NCBI GenBank assembly: GCA_021800855.1
Contig: JAJYYP010000002.1
Location: forward strand, 1 to 64,000
Direction: 5' to 3'
Length of the DNA stretch: 64,000 bases
From: an archaeon
GTDB taxonomy: Archaea > Thermoproteota > Nitrososphaeria > Nitrososphaerales > Gagatemarchaeaceae
Numbering within the stretch: the first letter of the stretch is position 1; the number at the start of each line of letters is the position of its first letter. Both the position numbers and the translations under genes were made by a program. The notes beneath the pieces were generated by a model, which worked only from the letters and a program-made list of their open reading frames with translations, was not told where the DNA came from and searched no databases. Positions 36,718-46,038 of this stretch are shown here, piece by piece.

Positions 36718-37674
36718 TCAGCTCCTACCCAGCGCAGACAGGGTAGGCGGGACGGGTTCCCTCCCGCCGAGGTAGAGCGCGGCGGCCATGTTTGCGAACC
36801 TCAGGCGAGCTCGCTCGTCCATCCCCTTCAACCTGCCATAGATGGAAGCGGCGTCCCAGACGTCTCCCGCCCCTGTGAGTCGGCGGGTTCTGACACGCCT
36901 GGCGGGGCTGGCGGTCACGCTGGTCCCCTCACTGGTGTACGCGCCGTCGACGCAGTGGAGGTCGAACACGACTCCGAGTGCCCTCGCAAGATATAGGCAC
37001 CTGGTCGCCCTGTCCGCGGACTCGATTCCGAGGGTGGTGGCAGCCGAGAGGCTCTCGAACTCGTTCATGCTCACCCAATCGACCAACCTCCTCTCAGAGA
37101 TGAGCTTGGCGAGCCCCTTGAACCTGTCCAGCCTGTCACGAAAGTCAGCAGGGTCGATGTAGATTGTCTTCTCCGGACCGAGGCGCCTCCTCAGCCCCTG
37201 CAGCAGCTGCGTCCCCCTCCTGTTCGCGGCCCAGTTGACCGAGCATACGACCCTCGATCCTTCGAGCCCGGCCCAGTCGTCTTCGCTGAGGACAGAGGGG
37301 CCGAAGTCAGACGCCCCCCTGCCGTCGGACAGCATCACGTTGGTGCTCTCCTCGAAGGCGACCGTCAGCCCCGCCGGTAGCGGTTTCACCCTAAGGTCGG
37401 CCCTCAGACCTCTGAATGCGCTCTTCAGGAGGTGCTCGTGGGCGGGTTCGCAGTGTGTTATCAGCAGCGTCCTCAGGCCCAACCTGGCGAGCGCGTGGGC
37501 GAGGTTCACGGCGTTCCCTCCCCTGATCTCTTCTTGGGAGGTCCCATGGATCCCGCCCCCGCCTGACGCGGCCTTCTCTGCGACCTCGCCCATGGTCTTC
37601 TCGAGCCCCCTCACGTGGACCAGCCTGTCCACGAAGTAGTCGTGCATCACCGCGACGTCGTACTCTCGGGGCAT
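36718..37674 (-). CDS. PfkB family carbohydrate kinase
   Basis: IRGGNAVNLAHALARLGLRTLLITHCE and RRLTGAGDVWDAASIYG anion-hole motif. Confidence 0.85.
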   Translation of the reverse strand: MPREYDVAVMHDYFVDRLVHVRGLEKTMGEVAEKAASGGGGIHGTSQEEIRGGNAVNLAHALARLGLRTLLITHCEPAHEHLLKSAFRGLRADLRVKPLPAGLTVAFEESTNVMLSDGRGASDFGPSVLSEDDWAGLEGSRVVCSVNWAANRRGTQLLQGLRRRLGPEKTIYIDPADFRDRLDRFKGLAKLISERRLVDWVSMNEFESLSAATTLGIESADRATRCLYLARALGVVFDLHCVDGAYTSEGTSVTASPARRVRTRRLTGAGDVWDAASIYGRLKGMDERARLRFANMAAALYLGGREPVPPTLSALGRS

Positions 37675-37675
37675 C

Positions 37676-38182
37676 CTACTTCAGGATCTCTATCCTCCGG
37701 ACGTCCTTCAGGCCATGGAGCTCCTCTATGACCTGCCCGGTGAGCTGGCCCTCCACCACCAGGGTCATCTTTGCGTCGGGGACCATCTCAGGGTCCTCCG
37801 CGACCGCCTGCCTCACCACCATGCCATGGCGCGAGAGTATCTCGGCGACCTCCGCCATGATGCCAGGGGACTTCGGGTCGGCCTGAATGACCACGGCCGT
37901 GTACCCGAGGAGGTTCACTACGTCGACTAAACTGGTCCCGAGGGGGGCCGTCTTTGAGAACAGGGAGTAAAGGTATCGGTTCTGCCTTATCTGCTGCACC
38001 GTCTGCTTCACCACCCTCCTGTCCACGTCCACAGCCCTGGCGACGGCGGTGAATCCCACCTCCACGTCCCCGACGTAGATCTTCTCGTCCTCTGACACCC
38101 GCATCCCGCACTCGATCATCTTCCTCACTATGTCCGGCCTGACCACCTGACGTTCGAACTGCTTCCGGATGCTCGGCCACAC
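37676..38182 (-). CDS. ACT-domain regulator of amino acid metabolism (GTG start proposed)
   Basis: N-terminal HTH-like AVDVDRRVVKQTVQQI; ACT domain VIQADPKSPGIMAEVAEILSRHGMVVRQAVAEDPEMVPDAKMTLVVEG. Confidence 0.8.
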   Translation of the reverse strand: MWPSIRKQFERQVVRPDIVRKMIECGMRVSEDEKIYVGDVEVGFTAVARAVDVDRRVVKQTVQQIRQNRYLYSLFSKTAPLGTSLVDVVNLLGYTAVVIQADPKSPGIMAEVAEILSRHGMVVRQAVAEDPEMVPDAKMTLVVEGQLTGQVIEELHGLKDVRRIEILK

Positions 38183-38295
38183 GACAGATGTCCGGAATTG
38201 TGCGCTATTGAGGGTTTCCGCACCCCCTGAACCAGCAACCTGATGCACAGTTTCGCGCACGATTCGATTTAACCACCTGTCACGGGGCCCGGACC

Positions 38296-39663
38296 ATGAG
38301 TCCCACACAGCTGAAGTCGGTCCTTTCCTCCGACAAACTCCCGCATGACTACTACAACATCCAGCACGACCTCCCGGAGCCTCTGCCTCCGCCCCTCGAC
38401 CCGCGGACCATGCAGCCGATGGCCCCCGAACCACTCCTCCGGCTCTTCGCTAAGGAGTGTGTGATGCAGGAGGTCTCCACCCAGGAGCTCATCCCCATCC
38501 CCGAAGAGGTCAGGGAAGCCTACCTCAGGCTAGGGAGGCCGACCCCGCTGTATCGGGCGACCCGGCTAGAGGCCAAACTGAAGACCCCCGCCAAGATATT
38601 CTTCAAACGCGAAGACCTCAACCCGGCAGGGAGCCACAAGCCGAACACCGCCATAGCCCAGGCGTACTACCACATGAAGGAGGGGACGGAGCGCCTGACC
38701 ACCGAGACGGGGGCGGGGCAGTGGGGGAGCGCGCTGGCCCTGGCGGCGGCCATGTTCGACATTGACCTGACCGTGTACATGACGAGGAGCAGCTATGACC
38801 AGAAGCCCTACCGCCGTACGCTGATGGAGGTCTACGGGGCCGAGGTGCACCCGTCCCCCAGCTCGAGGACAAATGCGGGGAAGAAGTTCCTCGCGAAGGA
38901 CCCGAACCACCCCGGGGGCCTGGGGATAGCAATCAGCGAAGCGGTGGAAGACTGCGTCACCCACGACAACACGAAGTACGCCCTCGGCAGCGTCCTGAAC
39001 CACGTCCTCACCCACCAATCGGTCATAGGCCAGGAGGCGAAGCTGCAGATGGAGGAGTTCGGCGAGGACCCCGACTACATAGTCGGGTGCATCGGAGGGG
39101 GGAGCAACTACGCCGGCCTGGCCTACCCTTTCATGAGGGACAAGCTCAGGGGTAAGAGCGCGGCGGAGTTCGTCGCGTCTGAGCCGAAGGCTGTCCCTTC
39201 GACCACCCGCGGGGCCTACAGGTACGACTTCGCTGACTCGGGCGAGATGACCCCGCTGATCAAGATGTACACCGTGGGCCACACCTACCAGTGCCCGCCG
39301 ATTCACGCGGGGGGGCTGAGATACCATGGCAAGGCGCCTTCGATGTGCATGCTCATAGACAAAGGCTTCATGCGTAGCGTCTCCTACTCACAGAACGAGG
39401 TGATGGAGGCTGGGATTCTCATGGCCCAGACGGAGGGGATCGTCCCGGCCCCCGAGTCGAACCACGCGGTCAAGGCCGCCGTAGACCTGGCCCTGGAGTG
39501 CAAGCGGAAGAACGAGGCGAAGACAATACTCTTCAACCTCAGCGGCCACGGCCTCCTCGACCTGAAGGCGTACGAAGACAAGCTAGCCAACAGGCTGGTG
39601 GACTTCGAGCCCGATGAGGGGTCGCTGGCCCAGGCCCTGGCCGCCCTCCCGGTCGTCCGTTGA
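38296..39663 (+). CDS. trpB2: Tryptophan synthase beta chain, TrpB2 type
   Basis: RPTPLYRATRLEAKLKTPAKIFFKREDLNPAGSHKPNTAIAQAYYH, TETGAGQWGSALALAAAMF, CIGGGSNYAGLAYPFM. Confidence 0.95.
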   Translation: MSPTQLKSVLSSDKLPHDYYNIQHDLPEPLPPPLDPRTMQPMAPEPLLRLFAKECVMQEVSTQELIPIPEEVREAYLRLGRPTPLYRATRLEAKLKTPAKIFFKREDLNPAGSHKPNTAIAQAYYHMKEGTERLTTETGAGQWGSALALAAAMFDIDLTVYMTRSSYDQKPYRRTLMEVYGAEVHPSPSSRTNAGKKFLAKDPNHPGGLGIAISEAVEDCVTHDNTKYALGSVLNHVLTHQSVIGQEAKLQMEEFGEDPDYIVGCIGGGSNYAGLAYPFMRDKLRGKSAAEFVASEPKAVPSTTRGAYRYDFADSGEMTPLIKMYTVGHTYQCPPIHAGGLRYHGKAPSMCMLIDKGFMRSVSYSQNEVMEAGILMAQTEGIVPAPESNHAVKAAVDLALECKRKNEAKTILFNLSGHGLLDLKAYEDKLANRLVDFEPDEGSLAQALAALPVVR

Positions 39664-39674
39664 GCGGGAGGCGC

Positions 39675-41003
39675 CTAGCCGTAGGCCCTGGTGATGCTGA
39701 CGCCGTCGACCAGTATCCAGGGGCATAGCGTAGGGGTGTCGACCTCCCACCACTGGACCCATTCGCGCTCCTTCGACAGGAGCCTCACGGAGGAGAGCAG
39801 CCTCTGCTGGTCGTCCCCTGCGCGCATCCCCTTCAGCGGCCCCACGACCTTCCCGCCCTCCACAAGGTATGCGCCGTCCCGGGGGACGGTGGAGAACTCT
39901 CCGGTCCTGTAGTTGTTGAACCTGGTATACCAGTTGCTTGTGAGCACGATCCCCCTCTTCATCTCCTTCACCATCTCCTCGTAGCTGGAGTCCCCGGACC
40001 CCACCTCCAGGTTCCAGGGGTGTGGGGCGATGAGCCCGGCGTTCCCTGTGGTCTCTGACCTCCACTTCTTCGCCGTCGTGAGGTTGTGCAGGTACCCCCG
40101 AAGGACCCCGCCGTCTATTATCTTCGTGGCCCTGGTGCGGGACCCTTCGTCGTCGAACGCCCTACCTCCGAAGCCTCCCTCTATCACCCCGTGGTCGGTG
40201 AGATTGAACGACGGCGCGGCGACTTCCTCCCCGAGCTTCCCAGCGAGGCACGACGTCCCGGCGTCGACCGAGAACGCAGACGCAGCCCCCGCGACCGTCT
40301 CGATCAGGTTGGACGCGACCGTCGGGCCGAGCAGGACCTCGTACTTCCCTGCCTCAGGCTCGGCTGCTTGCCTCATACCCCTCGCGCCCTCCCCTGCCCT
40401 CCTCCCTGCCTCCTCCGGGTCGAACCCGCGCAAGGTCGACGAGCAGGACAGGCCGTGGCCGCTGGCGTCCCCCTCGCCGAAGGAACGGATGTTCAGCGTT
40501 ATGGCCGTCCTCGAGTCGGCCCCCTTGGCCCCAGAGGTGGTCAGGATCGCGACCGTAGCCTTCCATGCGCTGATGGCTCCAGCAGACCTCTCCCCGCCTG
40601 CCGCCAGAGACGAATCTATCGCGGCCTTGGCCAGCTCAGGGAGGATTTCTTCCGCGCCTTCAAGTTTCTTGTCGACGCCTCCGCTCTGGCTGAACCTGGT
40701 CCCTGCGTCGGGGAGAGGCGCGTACTCGGCCTCGGGGAGCCCTCGCATGGACGCATAGAGTTCCTTGACGAAACTCTTCACCGCGGCCGGCGAGAGGTTC
40801 GAAGTCGACGCAATCGCCCTCCGCCCGGCCTTGGCCAGATACACGGTCAGCTCGGCTTCGTCGACCCTGTTGGCCACCGTCGCCGAGTTGTCTGCAAACC
40901 TGACCATGCTCTCCGCTATTCGGGTGCTGAGCGCGACCGCGTCGTCTACCTTCAGGGCCTCGGCCGTGCGGACCGCCAGGCTGTTCAGCCCGTCCAGGTC
41001 CAC
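39675..41003 (-). CDS. TldE/PmbA family metalloprotease-like protein (GTG start)
   Basis: GLIAPHPWNLEVGSGDSSYEEMVKEMKRGIVLTSNWYTRFNNYRTGEFSTVPRDGAYLVEGGK. Confidence 0.92.
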   Translation of the reverse strand: MDLDGLNSLAVRTAEALKVDDAVALSTRIAESMVRFADNSATVANRVDEAELTVYLAKAGRRAIASTSNLSPAAVKSFVKELYASMRGLPEAEYAPLPDAGTRFSQSGGVDKKLEGAEEILPELAKAAIDSSLAAGGERSAGAISAWKATVAILTTSGAKGADSRTAITLNIRSFGEGDASGHGLSCSSTLRGFDPEEAGRRAGEGARGMRQAAEPEAGKYEVLLGPTVASNLIETVAGAASAFSVDAGTSCLAGKLGEEVAAPSFNLTDHGVIEGGFGGRAFDDEGSRTRATKIIDGGVLRGYLHNLTTAKKWRSETTGNAGLIAPHPWNLEVGSGDSSYEEMVKEMKRGIVLTSNWYTRFNNYRTGEFSTVPRDGAYLVEGGKVVGPLKGMRAGDDQQRLLSSVRLLSKEREWVQWWEVDTPTLCPWILVDGVSITRAYG

Positions 41004-41005
41004 GC

Positions 41006-42445
41006 CTATCGCGCCCCCAGCCTTATCCCTGCCAGCAGCGTCTCCGGCCCCCCGGTCCACACAGGTGCTCCCTGCATCGGGTCCCCCTTCCCGCAGGTGG
41101 CCGCCTCGAACTCCATGTGCCTGCTCCTTGCCTTCACGCTCCCCCAGAGCTTCGGCGTGGTTATCTCAAGAACAGGGGACCTGACCAGTCCCTTCAGTTC
41201 TCCATGGTCTATCAGGTATGCCTCCAGACCCACGTACCTCTGGTTCAGCCTCTTGTCGTCTATGTTCCACTCCGTGAAGGACTTGAAGTATACGCCGTGC
41301 TTAACCTCCTTGAATATCTCTTCGGTGGAGTAGTCCCCTGGCTCCACGAACGTGTTAGCCATACGTATGATGGGCTCCCTGTCGAATGCGACTGCCCTCG
41401 CTGCACCGTTGCTCTCCACTCCGAACTGACGGGCCGTCGCCCTGTTCTGCAGGAACTCGTTTATGATCCCTCCCTTGATCAGCGAGCGCTTCTTCGCAGC
41501 CACCCCTTCGTCATCCACCGGGACGTACCCGTTGGAGTGCAGGAGCGTAGGGTCGTCGCTCACGTTCGCCTCGTCGCTCCCTATCTTCATCCCTAGGCTG
41601 TCTGGCCTGAGATATGACTCCCCAGCCTGGGCCCCCTCCCTCCCCAGGACCCTGTCCGCCTCTTGCGGGTGCCCCACCGACTCGTGGGCCGCAATCCCAG
41701 AGAGCTCCGGGCCGAGGACGACGTCTACCTCCTCCCTCGGAGGCTTCGCCGACGCTTTCAGGACCCTCCCCATCGCCTCCGTTTGCTCGACCACCTTCTC
41801 GACGAGCCCTAACCTCTTCACTACCTCGAGCCCCCCTGTCTCCCCCTGCTGGATGAACCTCTGGGCGGCAGACCCCGCTTCCACGGCTGTGAGGGAGCCG
41901 CCGAAGCTCACACGTGGGACGCGACCTGCCACCCTGGCGCCGTCGCTGTTGACGAAGTATCGCTCCTGGAGCTCCGCGGACAGGTAGAATATCCTCCCGG
42001 TCAGCTTCACCCCTGCTCTCCCGTCCGCGACTCTGCCGTCGATGTCCGTCAGCACCTCCTTCAGCCAGGCGGAGTCAGCGCTCTCGATCTTCTCTGTCTC
42101 GGGTGCCGCCCAGCTTGTCCTGGCAGACTTGGCCGAATCGAAGACCACGGGGCGCCGTAGCATCCCTCCGGATGCCTTCGCCAGCCTCACCGCCTTCGCC
42201 GCAACCTCGCGCACCGACTTCCTGCGCATCGCGTTGGTGGCGGCGAACCCGAGGGCTCCCCCGGCGATGACCCTGATTCCTATCCCGTACCCCTCGACGA
42301 ACACGGACGGTTGTGGCTCCCCGTTCTTCAGTCCGAACTCCCTCTCCCATGTAGCCTGCACCCTGGCTTCGGCATACGACGCCCCCGCCTTCAGCGCCGC
42401 CGAGACCCCCGCTTCAGCGAGGTCTCTCGACTCCTGAACTCGCAT
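41006..42445 (-). CDS. tldD: TldD family metalloprotease
   Basis: GIAAHESVGHPQEADRVLGREG (HExxxH), GYVPVDDEGVAAKKRSLIKGGIINEFLQNRATA. Confidence 0.95.
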   Translation of the reverse strand: MRVQESRDLAEAGVSAALKAGASYAEARVQATWEREFGLKNGEPQPSVFVEGYGIGIRVIAGGALGFAATNAMRRKSVREVAAKAVRLAKASGGMLRRPVVFDSAKSARTSWAAPETEKIESADSAWLKEVLTDIDGRVADGRAGVKLTGRIFYLSAELQERYFVNSDGARVAGRVPRVSFGGSLTAVEAGSAAQRFIQQGETGGLEVVKRLGLVEKVVEQTEAMGRVLKASAKPPREEVDVVLGPELSGIAAHESVGHPQEADRVLGREGAQAGESYLRPDSLGMKIGSDEANVSDDPTLLHSNGYVPVDDEGVAAKKRSLIKGGIINEFLQNRATARQFGVESNGAARAVAFDREPIIRMANTFVEPGDYSTEEIFKEVKHGVYFKSFTEWNIDDKRLNQRYVGLEAYLIDHGELKGLVRSPVLEITTPKLWGSVKARSRHMEFEAATCGKGDPMQGAPVWTGGPETLLAGIRLGAR

Positions 42446-42525
42446 GTCACACCTTCTCCAACGGGTGGTTCTTAACCTGCTCCGTGCTCTGACGTCGGCC
42501 CAGACTCGCCAGCTCTCCCTGGCGT

Positions 42526-43125
42526 CTAGTGGGCGTCTCGCAGGGACCTTATGAAGCGAGCAGTCTCGGACGGCTCCTCAACTAGATACGTCCTGATGCC
42601 TAGCGCTCCGGCCGCCTTGATGTTCTCTGGGACGTCGTCAACGAAGGTGCAGTCGCCGGGCAGGGACCGCGCCTTTCCTAGGGCTAGCCGGTAAATCGCT
42701 GGGTCGGGCTTGATGATGCCGTACTCGAACGACAGCACCGCGCACCCGAAGAGGGCACTGATCCCGAACTTCCTCTGGAGGGAATCCCACACCTCCCTGG
42801 ACATGTTGCTCAGGGCTATCACCTCCCAGTCGCCGCGGCTCCCTAGCGCTCGAACTGCGTCCCACACCGGCTGGACCTTCCTCAACGCGGCGTCCAGCGT
42901 CTCCTCGAAGCGCGCGAAGGGGAGGTCTCCTCCGAGAGCCCCCACCAGCGCGCGATGGACCCCTGCTAGGGTTAGTTCCCCTATGTCGAGCCTCTTGCTC
43001 AGCGCCGAGAGCGTCCCGAACACTTCCCCCGGGTCCCTGCCGAGCTGCTCGCCGACCTCCAACGCCATCCTCTCCCACGGGTTTTCGATCAAGACGCCGC
43101 CGACGTCGCAGAAGAGGGTACGCAA
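42526..43125 (-). CDS. HAD-IA family hydrolase
   Basis: TLFCDVGGVLIENPW, VIALSNMSREVW, GIIKPDPAIYRLALGKA, CTFVDDVPENIKAAGALGIRTYLV. Confidence 0.92.
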   Translation of the reverse strand: MRTLFCDVGGVLIENPWERMALEVGEQLGRDPGEVFGTLSALSKRLDIGELTLAGVHRALVGALGGDLPFARFEETLDAALRKVQPVWDAVRALGSRGDWEVIALSNMSREVWDSLQRKFGISALFGCAVLSFEYGIIKPDPAIYRLALGKARSLPGDCTFVDDVPENIKAAGALGIRTYLVEEPSETARFIRSLRDAH

Positions 43126-43139
43126 CGGGCGAAGCCGGA

Positions 43140-44507
43140 CTAGCCCACTATATCTACTGGCTTCCCCTTGACAGGGACCTCGACCTTCATCCCTCTGCGC
43201 CTGACCCGCGGCGCGAATGACTCGGGGTGTTCCGTGTGGACGGGGACGACTTTGGCGGCGCCCACTCTCTCCACGAGGGAGAAGACCCCCTCCTCAGGCG
43301 CGTGGCCGGACGCGTGTAGCTGGGTGTATCTGAACCCGAAGTGTCGGATCCAGTTCTTGACCACCACCTCCTCCTTCTCGCCTTCTTCGTTGAACGCCTC
43401 GGTCGCCGAGTGGATGTACGTCCCTCCCCTGTCAGGCTTGATGTCTATCAGTTCCGGGAAGTCCCACGACTCGAGGTGGAGGAAGTAGTCAGTCTGATGC
43501 TTCCCTATTTCCGCCGCCGTCACTCCATGGTCCAGGAACTTCCGCTCCCACCTGTAGTAGTCAGAGTCGTCTATCCCGCCCGTCTTCTTCCTCTTCACGT
43601 AGACGTCGAGGTCCTTCCCGACGCTCGGGACCCTGAGCTTCCTGTCCTCCTTCAGCTTCTCCAGCAGGTTCGCCATCCTCATAGACACGACCACCCTCCG
43701 CCCCGAGCCTTGGCAGGCGTCGAAGAATGTGTTGATTCTGTCTACGTCGTTCCCTCGGAATGACGAAAAGACGAGTCCCTTCGACCCGGCGACCAGCCTC
43801 CGAGTTTCCTCGAGGACGGCTTTCTCGGAGATTCCAGACTTCCCGTCGCCCTGCCCGACCCTGGTCCCCTCCGTCAGGAGGGTCCCTGGCCTCTCCCTGC
43901 GTGCCGTCTCGGTGAAATCGAGGGTCATGGCGCCCGCACGCCCGTGGAACCGGAAGTCTCCTGTGTACGCGAAGGCGCCTTCGCTCATGTGCACGACGAA
44001 GCCGTATGCTCCGGGTATGGAGTGGTCGACGTGGACCGGGACGAACTCCATGGGTCCGACCTTGAACCGTCCCCCGGTCCTGAACCTCCTGATCTCGTGG
44101 TCATCGAGGGGGGAACTCCTCGAGTCGCTGTAGGCCTCGTGGATCAGCGACGTGGTCTCGCCGCAGTAGACGGGTATCTTAGGGTCGGTGAACCCTATCC
44201 TCCCAGTGTGGTCTGAGTGGTAGTGGCTGAGGACGATGGCGTCGACCTCGGCGCTCCCGTATCTCAAGCGCGTGTTCTGGAGCGCCCTCTCGGAGTATAG
44301 CCCCGGCACCTCCGGGAGGAGGCCGAACTCGAAAAGGTCCCCCGCCCCGTTCACCGCCCTCGGGGAGATGCTGCCTTCGAAGAACTCCCCCCCGTCCGAG
44401 AACCCGGTCCCGAAGTCCAGCACCACCCTGACGCCCTTGTCCTCGAGGAGGAACTTGTTCCCGCCTATCTCTCCTACGCCCCCGAATGGTGTGAGCCGGG
44501 AGGGCAC
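43140..44507 (-). CDS. Metallo-beta-lactamase/beta-CASP nuclease, RNase J-like
   Basis: FGGVGEIGGNKFLLEDKGVRVVLDFGTGF, VLSHYHSDHTGRIGF, VHVDHSIPGAYGFVV, FAYTGDFRFHG, LHASGHAPEE, VVPVHTEHPESF. Confidence 0.85.
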   Translation of the reverse strand: MPSRLTPFGGVGEIGGNKFLLEDKGVRVVLDFGTGFSDGGEFFEGSISPRAVNGAGDLFEFGLLPEVPGLYSERALQNTRLRYGSAEVDAIVLSHYHSDHTGRIGFTDPKIPVYCGETTSLIHEAYSDSRSSPLDDHEIRRFRTGGRFKVGPMEFVPVHVDHSIPGAYGFVVHMSEGAFAYTGDFRFHGRAGAMTLDFTETARRERPGTLLTEGTRVGQGDGKSGISEKAVLEETRRLVAGSKGLVFSSFRGNDVDRINTFFDACQGSGRRVVVSMRMANLLEKLKEDRKLRVPSVGKDLDVYVKRKKTGGIDDSDYYRWERKFLDHGVTAAEIGKHQTDYFLHLESWDFPELIDIKPDRGGTYIHSATEAFNEEGEKEEVVVKNWIRHFGFRYTQLHASGHAPEEGVFSLVERVGAAKVVPVHTEHPESFAPRVRRRGMKVEVPVKGKPVDIVG

Positions 44508-44640
44508 GCCTCCGAACCCCCTCGAGCCCTAGTTAATCGTTGCAGCGGAGCCATCAGCGGCGGCCGGCCTAGTCGCCCCGCTTGGGGATCAGGGGAGGGC
44601 CAGTGGTTCACCTAGAACGGATAAATATGAAGCCTCAGAG

Positions 44641-44781
44641 ATGGAGAGCAGGTTGTCCCAGGTCCTGCCGGCCCTGCAGGCAGCGGGCTCGGACACGCTC
44701 ACCGCCATCGCAGTCCTGGTGGTCGCCATAGGAGTCGCAGGCATCGCGATTCTCATCCTGTTCGCAAAGAAGAAGATCTAA
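44641..44781 (+). CDS. 46-aa single-TM small protein (not in the ORF track)
   Basis: MESRLSQVLPALQAAGSDTLTAIAVLVVAIGVAGIAILILFAKKKI*; TATA-like ataaatat about 15-20 nt upstream; positive-inside KKK C-terminus. Confidence 0.6.
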   Translation: MESRLSQVLPALQAAGSDTLTAIAVLVVAIGVAGIAILILFAKKKI

Positions 44782-44787
44782 TGCCAC

Positions 44788-45492
44788 ATGCCTATAGGAG
44801 CCATCTTCGACCTCGACGGCACCTTGGTGGCCTTCAAACTGGACCTCAGGGGGGCCCGGAAGGAGGTCATCGAGGAGCTGGCGCGACGAGGATATGACAC
44901 TTCAGCCCTCGACGCCTCTTCATACACCCAGATGATACTGGACGCCGCGAATGCGCAGACGCCGAAGGGGGAGGAGCGCCGCTTTGAAGAGGCGCGAAGG
45001 GCCGCCTTCGACATACTCGACAGGTTCGAAACAGCGGGGGTTGTCGGGGCCCAGCCCCTTCCAGGCATCAGAGGTGCACTAGACCACCTCCGCCTCAGCG
45101 GCGTCAGGATGGCAGTCTTGACCAACAGCGGCAGGAAGGCCGCCTCGGCGGAGCTGGAGAACGCGGGGATCGGGGCCTACTTCGAGTTCGTCCTCACGCG
45201 AGACGAGACGGTGGTGATGAAGCCCGCTCCCACGGGTGTGGCGATGGCTGCGGCCAGGCTCGGCCTGGGCAAGGACTCGACATACTACGTCGGGGACAGC
45301 CCGTACGACGTCCGTGCGGCGAAGGCGGCTGGAGTGAAGGCCATAGCAGTCGCCACAGGCAACTACCCTGTGGATAGGCTGCGAGGCGAAGGAGCAGACT
45401 ACGCTGCCGTGTCTGTCGCACAGCTGAAGTCCTTCTTCGACGGGTTGGTGAAACAGAAGCGCGACTCCCCCTTCCGCCGTCCGACCGGCTAG
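44788..45492 (+). CDS. HAD family hydrolase (phosphoglycolate phosphatase-like)
   Basis: GAIFDLDGTLVAFKLDL, MAVLTNSGRKAASAELE, MKPAPTGVAMAAARLGLGKDSTYYVGDSPYDVRAAKAAGVKAIAV. Confidence 0.92.
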   Translation: MPIGAIFDLDGTLVAFKLDLRGARKEVIEELARRGYDTSALDASSYTQMILDAANAQTPKGEERRFEEARRAAFDILDRFETAGVVGAQPLPGIRGALDHLRLSGVRMAVLTNSGRKAASAELENAGIGAYFEFVLTRDETVVMKPAPTGVAMAAARLGLGKDSTYYVGDSPYDVRAAKAAGVKAIAVATGNYPVDRLRGEGADYAAVSVAQLKSFFDGLVKQKRDSPFRRPTG

Positions 45493-45517
45493 GTTCGTCG
45501 GCGGCCAGGGCGCAGGC

Positions 45518-45621
45518 TTGTTGAATAACTACCGTGTCCATGATAATTCTACCTGGTTGTTTGACGAGCCACTCCTATGTGACTTAACATAGACCTGTTC
45601 TAATTCGGAGTTATTCAACAA
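45518..45621. repeat. 104-bp AT-rich MITE-like element with 13-bp perfect terminal inverted repeats
   Basis: TTGTTGAATAACT (45518-45530) / AGTTATTCAACAA (45609-45621); internal hairpin CTATGT-GACTTA-ACATAG (45575-45592). Confidence 0.6.
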
Positions 45622-45660
45622 CGCTCAGGGCGCGGAATCCATAAAGCGAACCCCGGAGAA

Positions 45661-46038
45661 GTGTATCCGGGTTTTGAGATGCCAGGCGAAAGAACAAGCA
45701 CGCCGTACTACATCGTCGGCCTCCCCGAGGAGCAACTGGAGGCCTCAGAGGCCAAGGCGAAGTTCGAGAGGCTGTCCGCTGAGCTTTGCAAGGTGTTCCC
45801 GCACGTCGAAGAGATAAGGGCGGTGGTGAAATCGAAGAAGCCAGCGGTGGACCATGCCAGATACGAGGTCTCCGTCGAGATATTCACCCCCGGCGGCAAC
45901 CACTCCTTCACCGGGACAGGCTACAACCTGGCCAGCGTGTTCGAGACCATGGGCCCCAAAATGAAGAGGCTGCTCTCTTCGAGGCAGTCAAGGGTTACCT
46001 TCACCGGTGGCGCGACCCTCAGGAAGGGCTCCGTCTAG
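45661..46038 (+). CDS. Ribosome hibernation factor-like (HPF/RaiA family) protein
   Basis: AELCKVFPHVEEIRAVVKSKKPAVDHARYEVSVEIFTPGGNHSFTGTGYNLASVFETMGPKMKRLL resembles the HPF beta-alpha layout. Confidence 0.5.
   Translation: MYPGFEMPGERTSTPYYIVGLPEEQLEASEAKAKFERLSAELCKVFPHVEEIRAVVKSKKPAVDHARYEVSVEIFTPGGNHSFTGTGYNLASVFETMGPKMKRLLSSRQSRVTFTGGATLRKGSV

Noticed and set aside
41001-41060. Overlap of TldE and TldD as given in the ORF track
   Set aside because: Using the GTG at 41003 for TldE removes the overlap, so no unusual arrangement is needed.
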